A stretch of DNA of 64,000 nt from Margaritifera margaritifera (Eukaryota > Mollusca > Bivalvia > Unionida > Margaritiferidae): NCBI GenBank assembly GCA_029931535.1, contig JAQPZY010001436.1:2011001-2075000 (forward strand), written 5' to 3'. The notes under the pieces were generated by a model, which saw nothing but the letters and a program-made list of their open reading frames with translations, had not been told where the DNA came from and did not search any database. Below are positions 46,490-59,150 of the stretch, piece by piece. The stretch's first letter is position 1. Every line of letters begins with the position of its first letter. The translations under genes and the position numbers were made by a program.

Positions 46490-47200
46490 TTTCTTAAATC
46501 CCTTGAGAGATTCTCATACTGGCATGAATCATTATGAATCTTAGACAATTCATTCGTCAAGAAGCTCACTCGCTTCTATTACCTGGTAGTCAAGGTCACA
46601 GTTGTAGAAAACTTGCAAATGGTTTTGGTTCAAGTTTTTTCATTTGCTAATGTTTCCTGAACCCAGTGATAGATTCTCATCATGCTTGGTAGTAATCATT
46701 ATGAAGCTAAGACAATTCATTCTACGACATTCTTGCTTGGCCCTATGATTTTGGGGTCGAGGTCACTGTCATAGAAAATTGTGCATTAAAGATTTAGTTT
46801 TTAAAAAGTTTATTTTGCTTATATTTGCAAAACCCCTTGATGGATTTTCTTTATAATTTTAATTAATCATTAAGGTTTTGGTCAAAGTTCTTTAATTTGC
46901 TTATATTTGCTTAACCCCCTGATAGATTTTCTTCCTATAAAAAATGATTTATTATTATGCAACTAAGATGATTCATTATGTGACATGCCCATCTAAACTT
47001 GGGGTCAATGTCACAGTCATAGAAAAGAACATCAAGGTGTTTTTGGTTCAGGATTTTTCATTTGCTTATATTTCCTTAACTCCTTGATGGACTATGTTAA
47101 TACAGTGAATGAATTATCATGAAGCTAACACAATTCATTCTGCGACATACTCACTCAACCTTTTAACCTTCATTTCAAGGGTACATGTTTTACAGCAATA
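46490..47200 (+). repeat. satellite family D array
   Basis: About four diverged monomers of about 150-170 bp: 'gatagattctcatcatgctt', 'atcattatgaagctaagaca', 'attcattctacgacattctt', 'ggggtcgaggtcactgtcat' and 'agaaaa', then 'gttttttcatttgcttatat'. The unit differs from families A-C, but it also contains TCAAGGTCA (46590-46598). Confidence 0.8.
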
Positions 47201-47214
47201 GCTTTTGTGTTTTT

Positions 47215-48310
47215 GATATGTGTGACATAAGGCAGAGCGATTTATGCTATGATGTCCGTCCATCCTCTGTAACTAAATTGGTTACTGCACAGTAACTTGA
47301 GTTGTCCACCATCTCCAGTTATCAAACTTTGTGGATTCCTCGCACTTAGGGTAAGAAAGAACCCTATTGAGTTCAGACTCCAAAGGTCCAAGGTCGAGAT
47401 CACTGTGACTGAAAGAAGAAAAATGGTTTCTAAACAATAACTTGAGTTCTCCACAATCTACAGTTACCAAACTTTGTGGATGGCTTGCACTTGGGGTAAG
47501 GATGGCCTATTGATTTTTTAGTCAAAAGGTCCAAGGTTAAGGTCACTGTGACTGAAAGAAGTGCAATGGTTTCTAAACAATAATTCAAGTTCTCTACTGT
47601 TTACAGTTACCAAACTTGGGTGGGGGGGTGGGGGGTGGGGCTTTCACTGGGGATAAGGAATAAACATATTAATTTTAGGGTCAAAAGGTCAAGATCACCA
47701 TGACTAGAAGAAGAAAAATAGTTTCCACACACTTACATTATTTATACATCACAGACCTGTAGCAAAAATTTGGCAGATGGCTTGCACTTGGAATAAGGAA
47801 GAAGCCAATTGATTTGAAGGTCAAAGGTCACTGTGACTAAAAGAAGAAACATGGTTTCTTCACAATAACATTAGTTCTGCATCACATACCTGGACCAAAC
47901 TTTGTTGATGGCTTGCACTTAGGGGTAAGAAAGAAGCCTGTTGCTTTTGAGGGTGAAAAGGTCAAAGATCAAGGTCACTGACAGAAAGATAAAAATATGT
48001 TTTCTGCACATACATTTCAGTTATTGACCATGTACATTAACCAAAGTTTATGGATGACTTTCACATTGGGCATGGAAAAAGCCTTTTGATTTTGAGGTCA
48101 AAAGGTCAGAGGTCATGGTCAAGGTAAGTCTAATACAAAAATAATGGTTTCTGCACATCAGTTTTAGTGCATGACCGCATACATTGAAACTTGTCAATCA
48201 GTAGTCTCTGGAGTCAACCAAACCCTACTAGAGTCTACAGAGAGAATGATTTAACATAGAGTGGGTGTAAAATGTGCCATTCACAGTATTCTTGTTAGCT
48301 TAAGAAATAA
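47215..48310 (+). repeat. satellite family B array
   Basis: About seven monomers of about 145 bp: 'caaactttgtggatggcttg' or its variants occur near 47322, 47466, 47607, 47758 and 47896. DR1-type AGGTCA repeats lie at 47818-47830 and 48103-48115. It starts with a 'taaggcagagcgatttatgc' leader and ends with 'gtgggtgtaaaatgtgccat' and 'attcttgtt'. Confidence 0.85.
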
Positions 48311-49315
48311 CAATATCTTTGAAGTCTCTCAAAGTTTTACTTTCAAACTTTTAAGCCAGATACATTTTTCCATCTCATCCATTCACAAATGAACATCAGT
48401 TTGCTATCATAATTATTTAATTATTATTATCCACAAGCTTTATTGTTGGGGTATTGTGATATTTTCCATATATATCCATAACAGTGTGGAAATTTACCAA
48501 ACTTAATACATTTGTTGCCCATCCGATGACCACCTGCAAGATGGGTATAATTTATGTGCCACCTCCCCTGGGGTTCCTTGTCAGAGGTCAGATATGAAAA
48601 TTGCAATTACAATAACATTTTTGAATATTTCTGAACAAAATTTGTACATGCAGTTGTAAAAGGCCAAAATTCAAGGTCATTGTGGCTCAAAGAAAAATTG
48701 GTTTTGCGCATTACTTTTCTTCTTTCTTTGGAGTAAGTTCCCTGGATGGCTTGCACTTAGGGTAATTAATAAACCTATTGATTTTTGGATCTAAAGGTCT
48801 GAGAAGAGGTCATGATCATGATTCTAATAATGAAATAATGGTTTCTGCACATTCATTTTAGTACATGACCGACATTTTAGTACATTGAGACCCATCAATC
48901 AATAATCTTCAGAATCAACCAAACCCTACTAGTGCTTAGAGAAAGGACTATTAAACCACAGGGTGGGTGTATATTGTGCCATTCACAGTACTTTTGTTAG
49001 GTAAGAAAATAATAACTTTTAAGTCCAGCAATTTTGCATTTTATTCATTCATTCATGTACAAATGAACATCAGCCTATTATTATTATTTTATTTTCATTT
49101 TCCCTAGGCTTCATTATTGGGATATTGTGATACTGTCCATCCATCGGTCATAACTGTTTCTCCTAAACCACAGAGTGGAAATTTACCAAATTTGATAATA
49201 TTGGTTTTCCATCCGCTAAACGGATATCATTTTTGTGCCCCTCCCCTGCCATACCTGGTCAAAGGCCAGATATGAAAATTGCAATTACAACGACATTTGT
49301 AAAAATAAAGAACAA
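48060..49315 (+). repeat. local tandem duplication, two units of about 680 bp
   Basis: Bases about 48110-48620 and 48790-49300 are collinear, diverged copies. Landmarks: 'aataatggtttctgcacat' (48143, 48833), 'caaccaaaccctactag' (48214, 48913), 'attgtgatatt' or 'attgtgatact' (48455, 49125) and 'cagatatgaaaattgcaatt' (48588, 49267). Each unit holds the end of a family B block plus a 300-bp segment seen nowhere else in the window. Confidence 0.8.
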
Positions 49316-49781
49316 TAATAGTTACTTGTCTACACACACCAACTCCCAACAGATCATTGTGACTGAAAGTAGAAATGCACAACAATTTTAGTTATCTACA
49401 TAGAGGAATATTTGATGAAACTGGCATTTGGTTTTATATTCCTTTTATTCCATTCCAGGTAAATAAAGCCCTTCCTTATCAGGAAATGTGTTTTCTTTGA
49501 TGATAAGGAAGTAAAAATTCAGTATGCGCCATATTGGCACATACATGTACTAAGAGTCAGTCCATGATTGTGCACTGAGATTAACAAAGTAAACAGAGAA
49601 CATGGTGGTATGCATAGCTTGTATATGTATACTACAAATTTTTAAAAGCTGCATCCCATAGATGCACAGATTTTGCTAAATTTGGATCTTAGACTAAAAA
49701 TTTGCTTAAATGCCAAAAAAAAAATCTGTGTTAACATGAACACTGGAAAAATGATTAAATTTAATATTTTCTTGTTTTCAG

Positions 49782-49924
49782 ATTATAGATTGAATCCCAG
49801 TCTGCAGAACTCTTGTAAAATGGACATAGAAAAATTTTGTAAAACTATAGTTGAAGATAACAAAGAAGACAAATCCCTGGAAGGACAAGTAATACAGTGC
49901 TTAAAGCAGAAGTTTGTCAAAAAG
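49782..49924 (+). CDS. GLG1: GLG1 internal exon F
   Basis: A 143-nt exon (two bases completing a codon, then 47 codons; phase 1 to 0) between 'cttgttttcag' and 'gtacag'. It reads DYRLNPSLQNSCKMDIEKFC, then an acidic KEDKSLEGQVIQCLKQKF and ends VKK. DYRLNP, the C-x7-C pair and LEGQVI.CLK are hallmarks shared with vertebrate GLG1. The exon begins one cysteine-rich repeat; exon G continues it. An open frame starting at 49673 overlaps it but begins inside the intron. Confidence 0.95.
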
Positions 49925-52340
49925 GTACAGCAAGGTGTTATTTTCTTGTCCAGATTATTCAGATTTTAGTCTCATCTGTGTAAGCACAGTTAGATATAGG
50001 TACTACTTATTTGTAGTGACCAGGACTGTGGCATCAGCATTAAGATTCTGTGTTGACTCTTTGTGTCCTGTGTAATCTGCCTTTGCAGACACCTCCATAT
50101 AATAGACACCTGATTATAGTGAATACTTTTAAAGATTCCCAATGAAAATCCTTTTATAAATGTGCTTTATATAGTGGACACCTAAGTCAGACTTATTTTG
50201 GTCAACAGAATTGTATATAACAGACATGGTGATGTGTGTGTGGATTGCTCTGTTGTAGCTTGCCACAGGCACTATTGAATGTACAGCACAATTTGTTTTT
50301 ACAGTTAATTACTCAGTGGACAATGACAATTTCCCTCTAGGTCTCGTTACATCATAAGTTCACTTAGCATTGATTTCATAACTGGTACAATCTTATTTCA
50401 GTCAGATTGAAAAGAGTTCAGTTACGGTGATGGGTACCCTACTGATAAACATGTTTACTCTGAATATCTTGTAAATTAAACGTTTCATGAATGAGTATGG
50501 GTGACTAGAACTGGTTCAAAATTAGTATAATGCTAACAGTGTTGTCAGTTAACCCTTTACATATCAAGGTAGAACATATAAGGCAGACTTCAGTGAAGAA
50601 AATTGATTTAAAAGTCAGTAACACACACGAGTTAGTCTACTTCTGGTTAAAGTCAATTAGCATTACAATGTCCATCTATGTTTATGTTCGTGCAATCTTT
50701 GCTTTACAATGAAAGAGTGTAAGTTACAAATAAGAGTAGATAATATAAATGATGCCAATTTTACATTTAGATTTCTTCAAAATCACTGTTGATGACACTG
50801 CCAAATGTTGCAATGTCATATTATGCTAACCTTTGGCCTTTAGATGAGGCTAACTGTATTTAAATTAATTTTTTTAATTCTGATTTTGTTGTTAAAATTA
50901 TTTTTTGATCAGAATTTAAAGTCTTAGTGCACATTGGTGCATTAACGATTTCAATACAATTCTTATTTAATTTGTAAGATGTTTTGCCTTTCATTGTTTG
51001 GTTTCACTGCTAGTAAATTGTGACCTTTTTGGCTGGATTATTATTCTTATTGAATCTGATAGTGCAGTACTTTTTTAATTCTATTTTCTCTTTGAACCTC
51101 TACATTTTTCCATTGTATGCAGCACTAAGTTATAACTGTACAAGCTGTAAAGTAGATAGAGTGTTGACCCTGTATATAAAGGACACCTGTCAATAAAGGA
51201 CAATTTGTCATGTCCCATGACTACCCTTTATATGTTTGTTTCACTGTATTGGGTGGGTGGGGGTGTTTACATCATTACATCAAGGCTCAAATCAGTGTTA
51301 GTCTGCTATCAGGAGGCTAGTAAAATTCCTGTTGGACTAGTGGTTTTCATAAATTCAGTAGTCCAATGGATAGTATAGTTTCAGTTGTCAGCAGTCAGTG
51401 TTTGTAGGGGGGACTAGTGAAGAAATCAGCAGGACTAGTAAATTACTCGATCTATTAGTCTTTCTGGCTACAAGTAATTTATGTCAAATTCTATGCCTTT
51501 TACATGGGGTGTACAAGTAATTTATGTCAAAATTCTCTGCCTGTTACATGGAGTGTACAAGTAATTTATGTCAAATTCTTTGCCTTTAACATGGGGTGCA
51601 AGTGAGATGCCATGTTCTGCAGAACTGTAATTTTAAACACTGGAATATTCCTCACTTTGCAGCCTTCACCAGATCTTAAGATCTTTCAGTATTTAAGGTT
51701 AAAGTAATGAATATCTTTTTGTGTTAACATCTGCACAACATATTTCATTTTCAGTGGCATGAACCTTTTGTTACTCACAATTATTTACTGATAATGGATA
51801 ATTTGTTGATTGTTTATGCGAGATACATGTATTATGGTTGAGCAAAGTTCAAAAGAAATACGCTATGAATCCATCTGCAAACATCAGTTAAGCCAGGTCG
51901 ACTATTGTATGTTGTTGTGTACAAGTCAAATCATGAAAGGCAAGATAAATTTTCTGAATTTTATTTTCAGTAATGATGATGCTAGGTATATATATTATCT
52001 GTTTCATAGCAACCAAAAAAACTAAATTTAGTTGGTTCTGCTTATTTATTCCTTTCTTGCATTGTCTGTGACAAATCACGCTTCAGCAATTCTTTAAGAT
52101 AATGATCATGAGGATTATTTACAATTGTAAACAATAAATGCAGTATAACTTCAACAATTCGATCATAAATCAGTTGAATATTCAGCATTGTTTCATTGAC
52201 TCACTCACTCCAGGCTTAAAGCATTCACGTGCCTGGAAAATCAAAAACTCAAAACAACTAAAAACTCTATAAAAAAAATTGGGCCCACTGCACCTCCAGT
52301 TTGAAGTTCTGTAGTTATCTTTGTATATGTATAGATTCTC
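49925..52340. other. intron with pogo-like fragments, no gene
   Basis: Bases about 50085-50260 ('cagacacctccatataatag', 'tagtggacacctaagtcag') and 51165-51250 ('ataaaggacacctgtcaata', 'gtttcactgta') look like opposite ends of a decayed pogo-type element, but the termini do not pair clearly. The rest is AT-rich, without features I can name apart from the short tandem repeat at 51473-51603. Confidence 0.4.
51473..51603. repeat. 43-44-bp tandem repeat, three units
   Basis: The unit is 'aagtaatttatgtcaaattc' plus 'tatgccttttacatggggtg' plus 'tac'. Three copies with few differences. Confidence 0.88.
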
Positions 52341-52347
52341 TTTGGTG

Positions 52348-52575
52348 TAGTGTTTAAGTCATTAGATTAGTGACATAGTGGTTAAGTCATTAGACTAGTG
52401 ACATAGTGGTTAAGTCATTAGACTAGTGACCAGAAGGTACAGGTTCGATTGCCACCATTGGATCAGTTCATATCAGCTACAACTGTGGGACAAGGCACTT
52501 CACTCTGCTTGCCTTGGCATGATGTAACCTTCAGAGTGTTGATGTGTTGTAAAACAAAACCAATCCAAACCAAAC
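52348..52575 (+). mobile_element. tRNA-type SINE with a triplicated box A region
   Basis: A 28-bp segment 'tagtggttaagtcattagac' plus 'tagtgaca' occurs three times in a row (52348-52375, 52376-52403, 52404-52431) and contains the box A-like TAGTGGTTAAGTC. Box B-like GGTTCGATTGCC follows at about 52443-52454. The body has 'gtgggacaaggcacttcact' and 'cttggcatgatgtaacc', the same central block as the other SINEs here, and the end is AAAACAAAACC-rich. I found no clear target-site duplication. Confidence 0.8.
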
Positions 52576-52990
52576 CTGTCTTTGATAATGTATAGCAGTG
52601 TTGTTGCAGCACCTCACATGTGAGGCATAGGATTCTGAAAAACCTTAGTTGATGTTGTGGAATTTGATTTCATAGGGTAGACACCAGATTTGATAGAACA
52701 CTGTCTATTCACGATCCACAACACAATGTTGAATAAGAAATATTATAAATTTTCCAAAACTTGTAAAATATTACAGATAGATGAAGTAAGAAATTAGTGA
52801 TGAAATTATTTTGGGAGCTCTTCAAAAATCAGATGGACAATTTTAAAATGAAAATATGTTGACGGAGGAACAAAGAAGTTCTCATTGCAACAAAGTGTCT
52901 TTGTTGATGAAATTTAATTAAAAAAGAAATGTCTTGCACCTTTAATTTACACGAAGAGTGTAAATTTTCAAACATTTCTTTTGAGAGCAG

Positions 52991-53092
52991 ATGCTGTCCA
53001 AGCGATGCAATGATGAGATATATGAGATCATCAGAGATGCAGCACAAGATTATAGACAAGACCCCATCCTTGCCAAGGCTTGTACAAAGGAG
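52991..53092 (+). CDS. GLG1: GLG1 internal exon G
   Basis: A 102-nt exon (34 codons, phase 0 to 0) between 'gagagcag' and 'gtaagg'. The peptide starts MLSKRCNDEIYEIIRDAAQD, then YRQDPILAKACTKE. It follows the vertebrate order LS.DC.D.I..II...A.DYR.DP.L...C. About 170 residues of the vertebrate protein (the last repeats, membrane segment and short cytoplasmic tail) would remain. I found no matching exon in the 10.9 kb to the end of the window. The ATG at the exon start is internal, not an initiator. Confidence 0.94.
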
Positions 53093-53202
53093 GTAAGGAG
53101 TTTAAAAAAGGAAACTTTAATTTCATCTTTTATATACTCTCGTGTCATTAGTCTTTAAGCTTGCAACAACTGCAAGTTTCCATACAAGAGTAGGAAGCAT
53201 AA

Positions 53203-56200
53203 AGGACTAGGTTTGCTCTACGCTCTAAAAGGCCCTAAAATCTGGTCAAAAATACATTTTCACGGATAGACTTATCTCTATCATAAAATGTCACAATATC
53301 GATAAGTGTTCAAATTGGTATCTCGGTGTCATCATAGGCATGTGCCTACATCATGACATCATGTGACAAAATGGTAGTGGAATGCTGAAAAACACAATTT
53401 TAGCCAGAAATATACCCTTTTGGATAATATTTAAGATAGAGTGCATGTATCGACCACCACGATATTTTGTTGAGCCATAAATATGTTCTATCTTAAAAAT
53501 AAAGATATTTGTTCTTCATTGCTCATCAGAAGATCATCCAAGGATCACAAAAACAACAAAGTTCTAAATTTCTAAAGCAAACTTGGAAGAAAGAATATAC
53601 GAGTATTTAAATCATAATTAGCTTAAGATATAATTAAATTAAATCTAGAGTTCTACATGTTTCATGCTATTTCATTCATACGCTATGTCAACAGAGATTT
53701 ACAAAGTTTAAATCTAACTTTCGAGAATATTTTTAATGAATTTATATGGAAAGATTGATTCTGTTAAAGACATAAATAAATATATAAATAAATAAGTAAA
53801 TATTTGGGTTTAAGTATTTCTGTTCAAACTGGAAATGCTGATTCTACCAAAGAAATCAATCAGATAAGATTTGTATCCTGCTCCTCTAGTCATAGTGTAT
53901 AACAGCATGTGAAATTGTCGCCAGTCCAATACCAGCTAATTTGAGTTAGATTGCAGGATTTTTTGGTGAGTTTCACTCCCTGGTGTATAAAAACGTGAAA
54001 TAGAAATGTTGTTCTACTGAGTACATCTCTAGAGTAAAGAGCTATCTATCGAGAGAGATGAGTGATATAAACTTGACTGAAGTGCACTGAATACATGACT
54101 ATTAGATACAGTGGATTGAAAATTATAGTAAATGACTCAAACTAAGTATGATCTGAGTTGAACTCATTATGCTAGAAAGACCTACCTTTGAAAACAAACA
54201 TGACTTTTCTTTTTAGGCCTCAGTTCAGCATATATGTATATATAAAATAAGAAGGCCATATTTGTGCCAGAGGTGTAAAGATCACGATTAGTGTTTCTCT
54301 CCCCTCCCCCCCCCCCCCCCCAGCTGTTTGCAAATCTGGGTTAAAATAACATATGGTATGGGTACGAAAGTCCATACAGATAAATATTGTAACACTAGGA
54401 GTCTTTTCTGCTTTTATTGATCACTCTTTTTTTTTAATTTAGAAAAAAGTATCGGTAACAACTACATTAGTATTGCAAAACTAGTCCAGTGTTTATGCGA
54501 GATACTTGGGGGTGGGGTGGGGGGCTATTACGTGAAAGCGGCAACTAACATTTGGAATATTACTTCAACAGAATCTTGGTTCTGTGTTTTTGATATAAAG
54601 TGTCCATCACAGACTTTTTACAAAAATTAATTTGTTGGACATCATCAGGTTTTCCTTATTCAGAAATGAATGAATGGGCTCAGAATTAGTTGCTCCCTCT
54701 TCCATCCAGTTCGAGTGTTTGTTGTCTGATAGACACTTTAATCAGTCTCTCACTTTTTTGAATGAATACTCTAGAATTATTGGAAAGTCCAACTGTGTTT
54801 CCATTCAATTATTCATTGGAAAACTTTATTATCGGTCCAGAACTCCATGCAGTCGTCTGTGCATTTTTCTGTCCATTTACCCTTTCAATCTGACCATCTG
54901 TGTATAAATTTGTCCATTTGTCTCTTCACCCATCTCTGTATGGCCTTCCATCCTTTTATTCATCTATAAGTTTGTCTTCCCATTAGTTTCTTTATCCATC
55001 TGTTCGCCAACTGCCCATCCATCCATTCACTCTCTGCCAATTAATCCATTTGTGTGATCTCTTTGTCTGTCCATTTGTTTTCTTTCCCTCCCTGTTGATC
55101 CATTTCTCTGTCTGTTTGCCTGTTCATCCGATTTTGATACATCTGGGGTTTTTTTGTTTGTCTGCCAGTCGAAACAACCTTGTGTTTGTCTCATCAAGAA
55201 GTTAACTGTTTATGTTGTCTTCAAATATTTTTGTTCAAACAGAAGATCTAGTGAAAATGTAATATACCACAAATGTTTTCTTTCTTTTCGTAATTGCACT
55301 CTCACCCCCACCCCCCATCCCCATTTTTGCATTTTAAAGTAGGATTGTTCAACTTTTATTCAGATGAAGGAAATTAAAAGAGGAATCTATAGATTTGAAA
55401 AGGAGAGTTATATTTGTACATCATGTACATATCTGCTTTCCTACATAACTACCTACATGCACTGTACATATATATAGCAGTTGCATATTTTGCTAATAAG
55501 TATGTATGCTTTTTGAATGCATGTCATTCGAAAAATAAAACTTGAAACACATTTGTTTAATGTTGTATTGGTTGCTTCATATCTGGTCGAACATTCAAGC
55601 TCAGCACAAATAGGAAATAGCAGCTAGCAATGTACATGATTTAATAAATACAGTGCAGGTGAGAAGAAGTACAGAATTATTTTGGTGCAATAATATTATC
55701 TTATCTTCATCAAACAGCAAATGTGTGTGTGTGTGTATCTATGTAGGTGCTGCACACAGAGTGTGTGTGTGTGTGTGTTAAAGAGGATGTTTTATTGCTC
55801 TGATGAAAATGAATGTTATTGTATTGACATTTCCTTACTGTCAGTTACTTCCATGAAATATATACCCATTCAAATCACATTACCCTACCCTTTGAGCTGC
55901 AGTGTAAACGGCAAGGAAATTAATGAAAAATAAATGATGCTGAAGAAACTTTTTAACCTTACCGCCCCGCCCCCTCCCCCCGCCCCAACACACAAACAAT
56001 TCCCAATGATACAAACAAAATCTGTCGGCACCTGGTGCAGCAAGCCTTATAATAAATGAGAAAATGTTTACCATATTGAAAACACTTTTAGAATAATATA
56101 ACTAAAAAGAAATATATCAGTTTTGAGAATTATACATGGAAAAAGGAAACTGAACTTCTTCCTCTTGCACATCTGTGTATACACTGTAGTACACAAACAG

Positions 56201-56407
56201 GATGTATTGCTCATAACGTTGATGCATGTCATTTGATGTTTTCTGCTGTATATGACAGCATCATTTTGCATTAAAAACACAAAAAGGACTAATACCCATG
56301 TCAGAAACAAAACTATTCTGTGAAGTACCCATATAGTAGATACATTCAGAAAAATATCATTAAAATCTGACGTAGGGACAGTTGTAGTCAAAAGTAAACT
56401 TAGTCCT
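53203..56407. mobile_element. unclassified 3.2-kb DNA element, copy 2
   Basis: Collinear with 16415-19996, with frequent substitutions and indels. The ends are AGGACTAGGTTTGCTC at the left and AAGTAAACTTAGTCCT at the right, which are inverted repeats of each other with a few mismatches. Here the symmetry extends outward by two more bases (aaaggact...agtccttt). No target-site duplication is obvious. It contains the minus-strand frame at 56068-56436. It begins 111 bp after exon G. Confidence 0.7.
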
Positions 56408-56436
56408 TTGACAAATTGCCAAATAGCATTTCTCAA
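56068..56436 (-). CDS. minus-strand open frame, copy-2 counterpart of 19633-20028
   Basis: 122 codons, aligned over most of its length with the frame in copy 1, with a single one-codon gap (ND-AVIY against KDDDVIY). Conserved blocks: PTSDF, TIW-LHR, VLFLTWV, SRKHQM, CTTVYTQ and CKRKKF. No family is recognised. See the copy-1 entry for interpretation. Confidence 0.3.
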   Translation of the reverse strand: MRNAIWQFVKGLSLLLTTTVPTSDFNDIFLNVSTIWVLHRIVLFLTWVLVLFVFLMQNDAVIYSRKHQMTCINVMSNTSCLCTTVYTQMCKRKKFSFLFPCIILKTDIFLFSYIILKVFSIW

Positions 56437-59150
56437 CTATCACCTTTATGCCAACTGTTTTATGTTGAAATTTGTAAAGGATTGCCAACCAAGCTCACTT
56501 TCAGATATGTATGAATGATTATGTAGTAATGCCTGGACTGCTAAATCTTCCTAACAATAGATTTGTTTGGGTTGCATAGGTAAGAACCGAACAGGGTTAC
56601 AATGCTACCATGAAATTATGTAAAGGTCGGGAGAAAGAAAGGGTTTGCTCCCGACCATGAAAAGCCATTTAAATATGCAAATAATGATCAAAGTTGGGGA
56701 AAAACCAGGAATTTTGAGATGCCACTTGATCGCAAAAAGAATATATAACTGTGTCGTAATTGAACTGATCATGAGTTAAATTTATTGAGTTCTTACTGGA
56801 ATTTCAGAGGTTGCAAAACTTTTCTGTCAATAGAGGTACAATTGCTGTATGGATCATTTGCGTGCTTGCCCTAAACATACTGGTAAGGTCAATCCAAGTG
56901 CTCAGGGAGTCGGATTGGTCAAGTAGACTGGTTACCCCATAGTCAGCTTCATGTCATTATCTTTTCTTTGGCAGAAGCGATGCAGATCAGTCTAGCATCA
57001 CACTGTGCTAACATGTTGTCTGCGACGTGAGATCTCAATACTTTTGAGATAATAATAACAGCTTATCTTACCCAGTTTCCCTTTTGATATGCAAGTTAAT
57101 GAAAATGTGTTGTTATAAATCTTTGCTTTTTATTTGGGAGTTCAACTGGGAACATGGTGTTAAGCATCATCATCATTAGTAACCTTCACCTCAATGCCCT
57201 CCCTGAACCCACTTTTGGGGTGAATTTTACTATAGGACCTTGCTAAATACATAGAAATCTGATGACTGCTGGAGCAATTTTCAGTGCAGAATTCCATGCT
57301 CTTGGCCATTCTTGACAATGACTGCATTAAATAAAAAATTTATTGTCGGATTTAATTAAAAGTAGATGTTAGGCACCAACAAGACACAAGTGGATTTATA
57401 GAAAAAATCCATCTTTCTTTTTCTACAAAGTTATATAATTTTTAAGGACTTTTTGTTGAAATTTAAAACAATTCTAAAAAGCTTCTTCAAACCAACATAT
57501 GCAGTTAAGCATAGTAAAGTTAATTTTTTTCCAAGTAAATTGAAATAATCTACATGCAGATTTATATGAATTTCAATTGTCATTCTTGTCTCTTGAAGAT
57601 TAGTGCATGGTCATGTCTTATTAAAATGTTATAGTAGTCTTGAAATAGAAATGGCTTTTGATTTTTAAAAATGCAATTTTTATAAGTCAAATTGTTTTGG
57701 ATTCTGTTCAGTATGGGCCATAAGTGAATCTTGAAAAAAATAAATTTTTGGAAAAGACCTGAAAATATTTGTTTAAAAAAGTATGGGAACCCTAATGTAA
57801 GTAGTTGTCTCTGTAAAACACATACATATCCAAGTTTACAAACCTTCAATATTTTTGTCAAATTTCATGATATTTTGAATTTGAATCCAGTTTTCTGTAA
57901 AACCACAATTTAAAAAAAATCTATTCTGATGAATAGGTGTGATTTTACTGCCTATGGCATTTTGTCAACTTGTCCTGGGACTGTTAAAATGAATAAAGGA
58001 CACTGCTAAATCTTAAAAGATACTGTGAACAAACATATTTCTGGACTATTTTTTATATTTCATAACAATTGTAGGTGCATATAATAAGAACTCTTTCCTT
58101 TAAATGAAGAAAAGTAATATTTGATTTCTTTCAGTCAGATTCACATTGTCTTTCAAAATCAGAATCGTGCTATTTTTTAACATTAATTATAATGTAATAC
58201 ATGTATAATAAATTGACTCAAAGCAGAGAAGATGGAGACATAATTATCTTCTTGATGGAATAGCACAATTTTCTAAAAACAATCATAGAGATGTTTTATA
58301 AAGTGTATAATAGACCGATATATGAATAGATGAATGCACAAAAACCAACACTTGGAATGAATAATGCATGAATCAGTCAAGATAAGGGCAAAATCCAAAT
58401 CAAAAATAAATAAATAAAGTAATAAAGGTAAACATCTTCATGATGTCTATCTAGCACTACTGCTACTTGTGCCATGATATAAAACATGTAATATTTGGTG
58501 GTTTTATATTGATCATTATAAAACATGTAATATTTGGTGGTTTTATATTGATCATGTACTCTTTCAAGATGCTTGACCTTTAATTATACCCCCCCCCCCC
58601 TCACATTGCAATGGCAGAAGGGAGCATATTATTTTGATGCTGTGGTTACATAATCCACATGTCCATATGTTCATTTGGAATTCATTTTAGTACAATAGTA
58701 CAACAAATATTACACTTAGAGCAATGAAAGTTTACACACTTTATCATAGTCATCATTAGATGAACTGATTAGATTTTCAGACCATTATTGCAATTTTTAA
58801 AACATTTTACACATTTTTGAATTTGTTTTGGTGAAAACCTTGTTAGCACAGTGGGGCAAAAGCCACTTGATGTAGACAAATGAAATTCAGTAGGTATCAG
58901 TCCTCCAGAATTTGTTACGTATGCTAGACATGTCCAATTGGACTGATTTTTCGACTGATTATACTGTGCCCAAATCAGACATTGCTAATTACTGCTTAGC
59001 CATAAGAAACTCATATTCAGACTTGATAAATACATGTAATTATTTTAACTGAAACTCGTACTCGGTTATTGTCCTTATCTTATACATCAGAGGTATATTG
59101 CAATAGGTGTGAAATGGCATTTGGGCTTTTGTAAACAGTATTACCAGGGC
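56408..59150. other. intron, nothing recognised except one short duplication
   Basis: 2.7 kb of AT-rich intron. A 39-bp segment is repeated once in tandem (58478-58516, 58517-58555). A C-run at about 58588 precedes a segment resembling the leader of a satellite block. I looked for the next GLG1 exon and found no acceptor followed by an open Cys-rich frame. Confidence 0.5.

Noticed and set aside
56940..57020. Possible next GLG1 exon after 'ctttggcag'
   Set aside because: All three frames hit stops within about 20 codons and lack the C-x7-C spacing.
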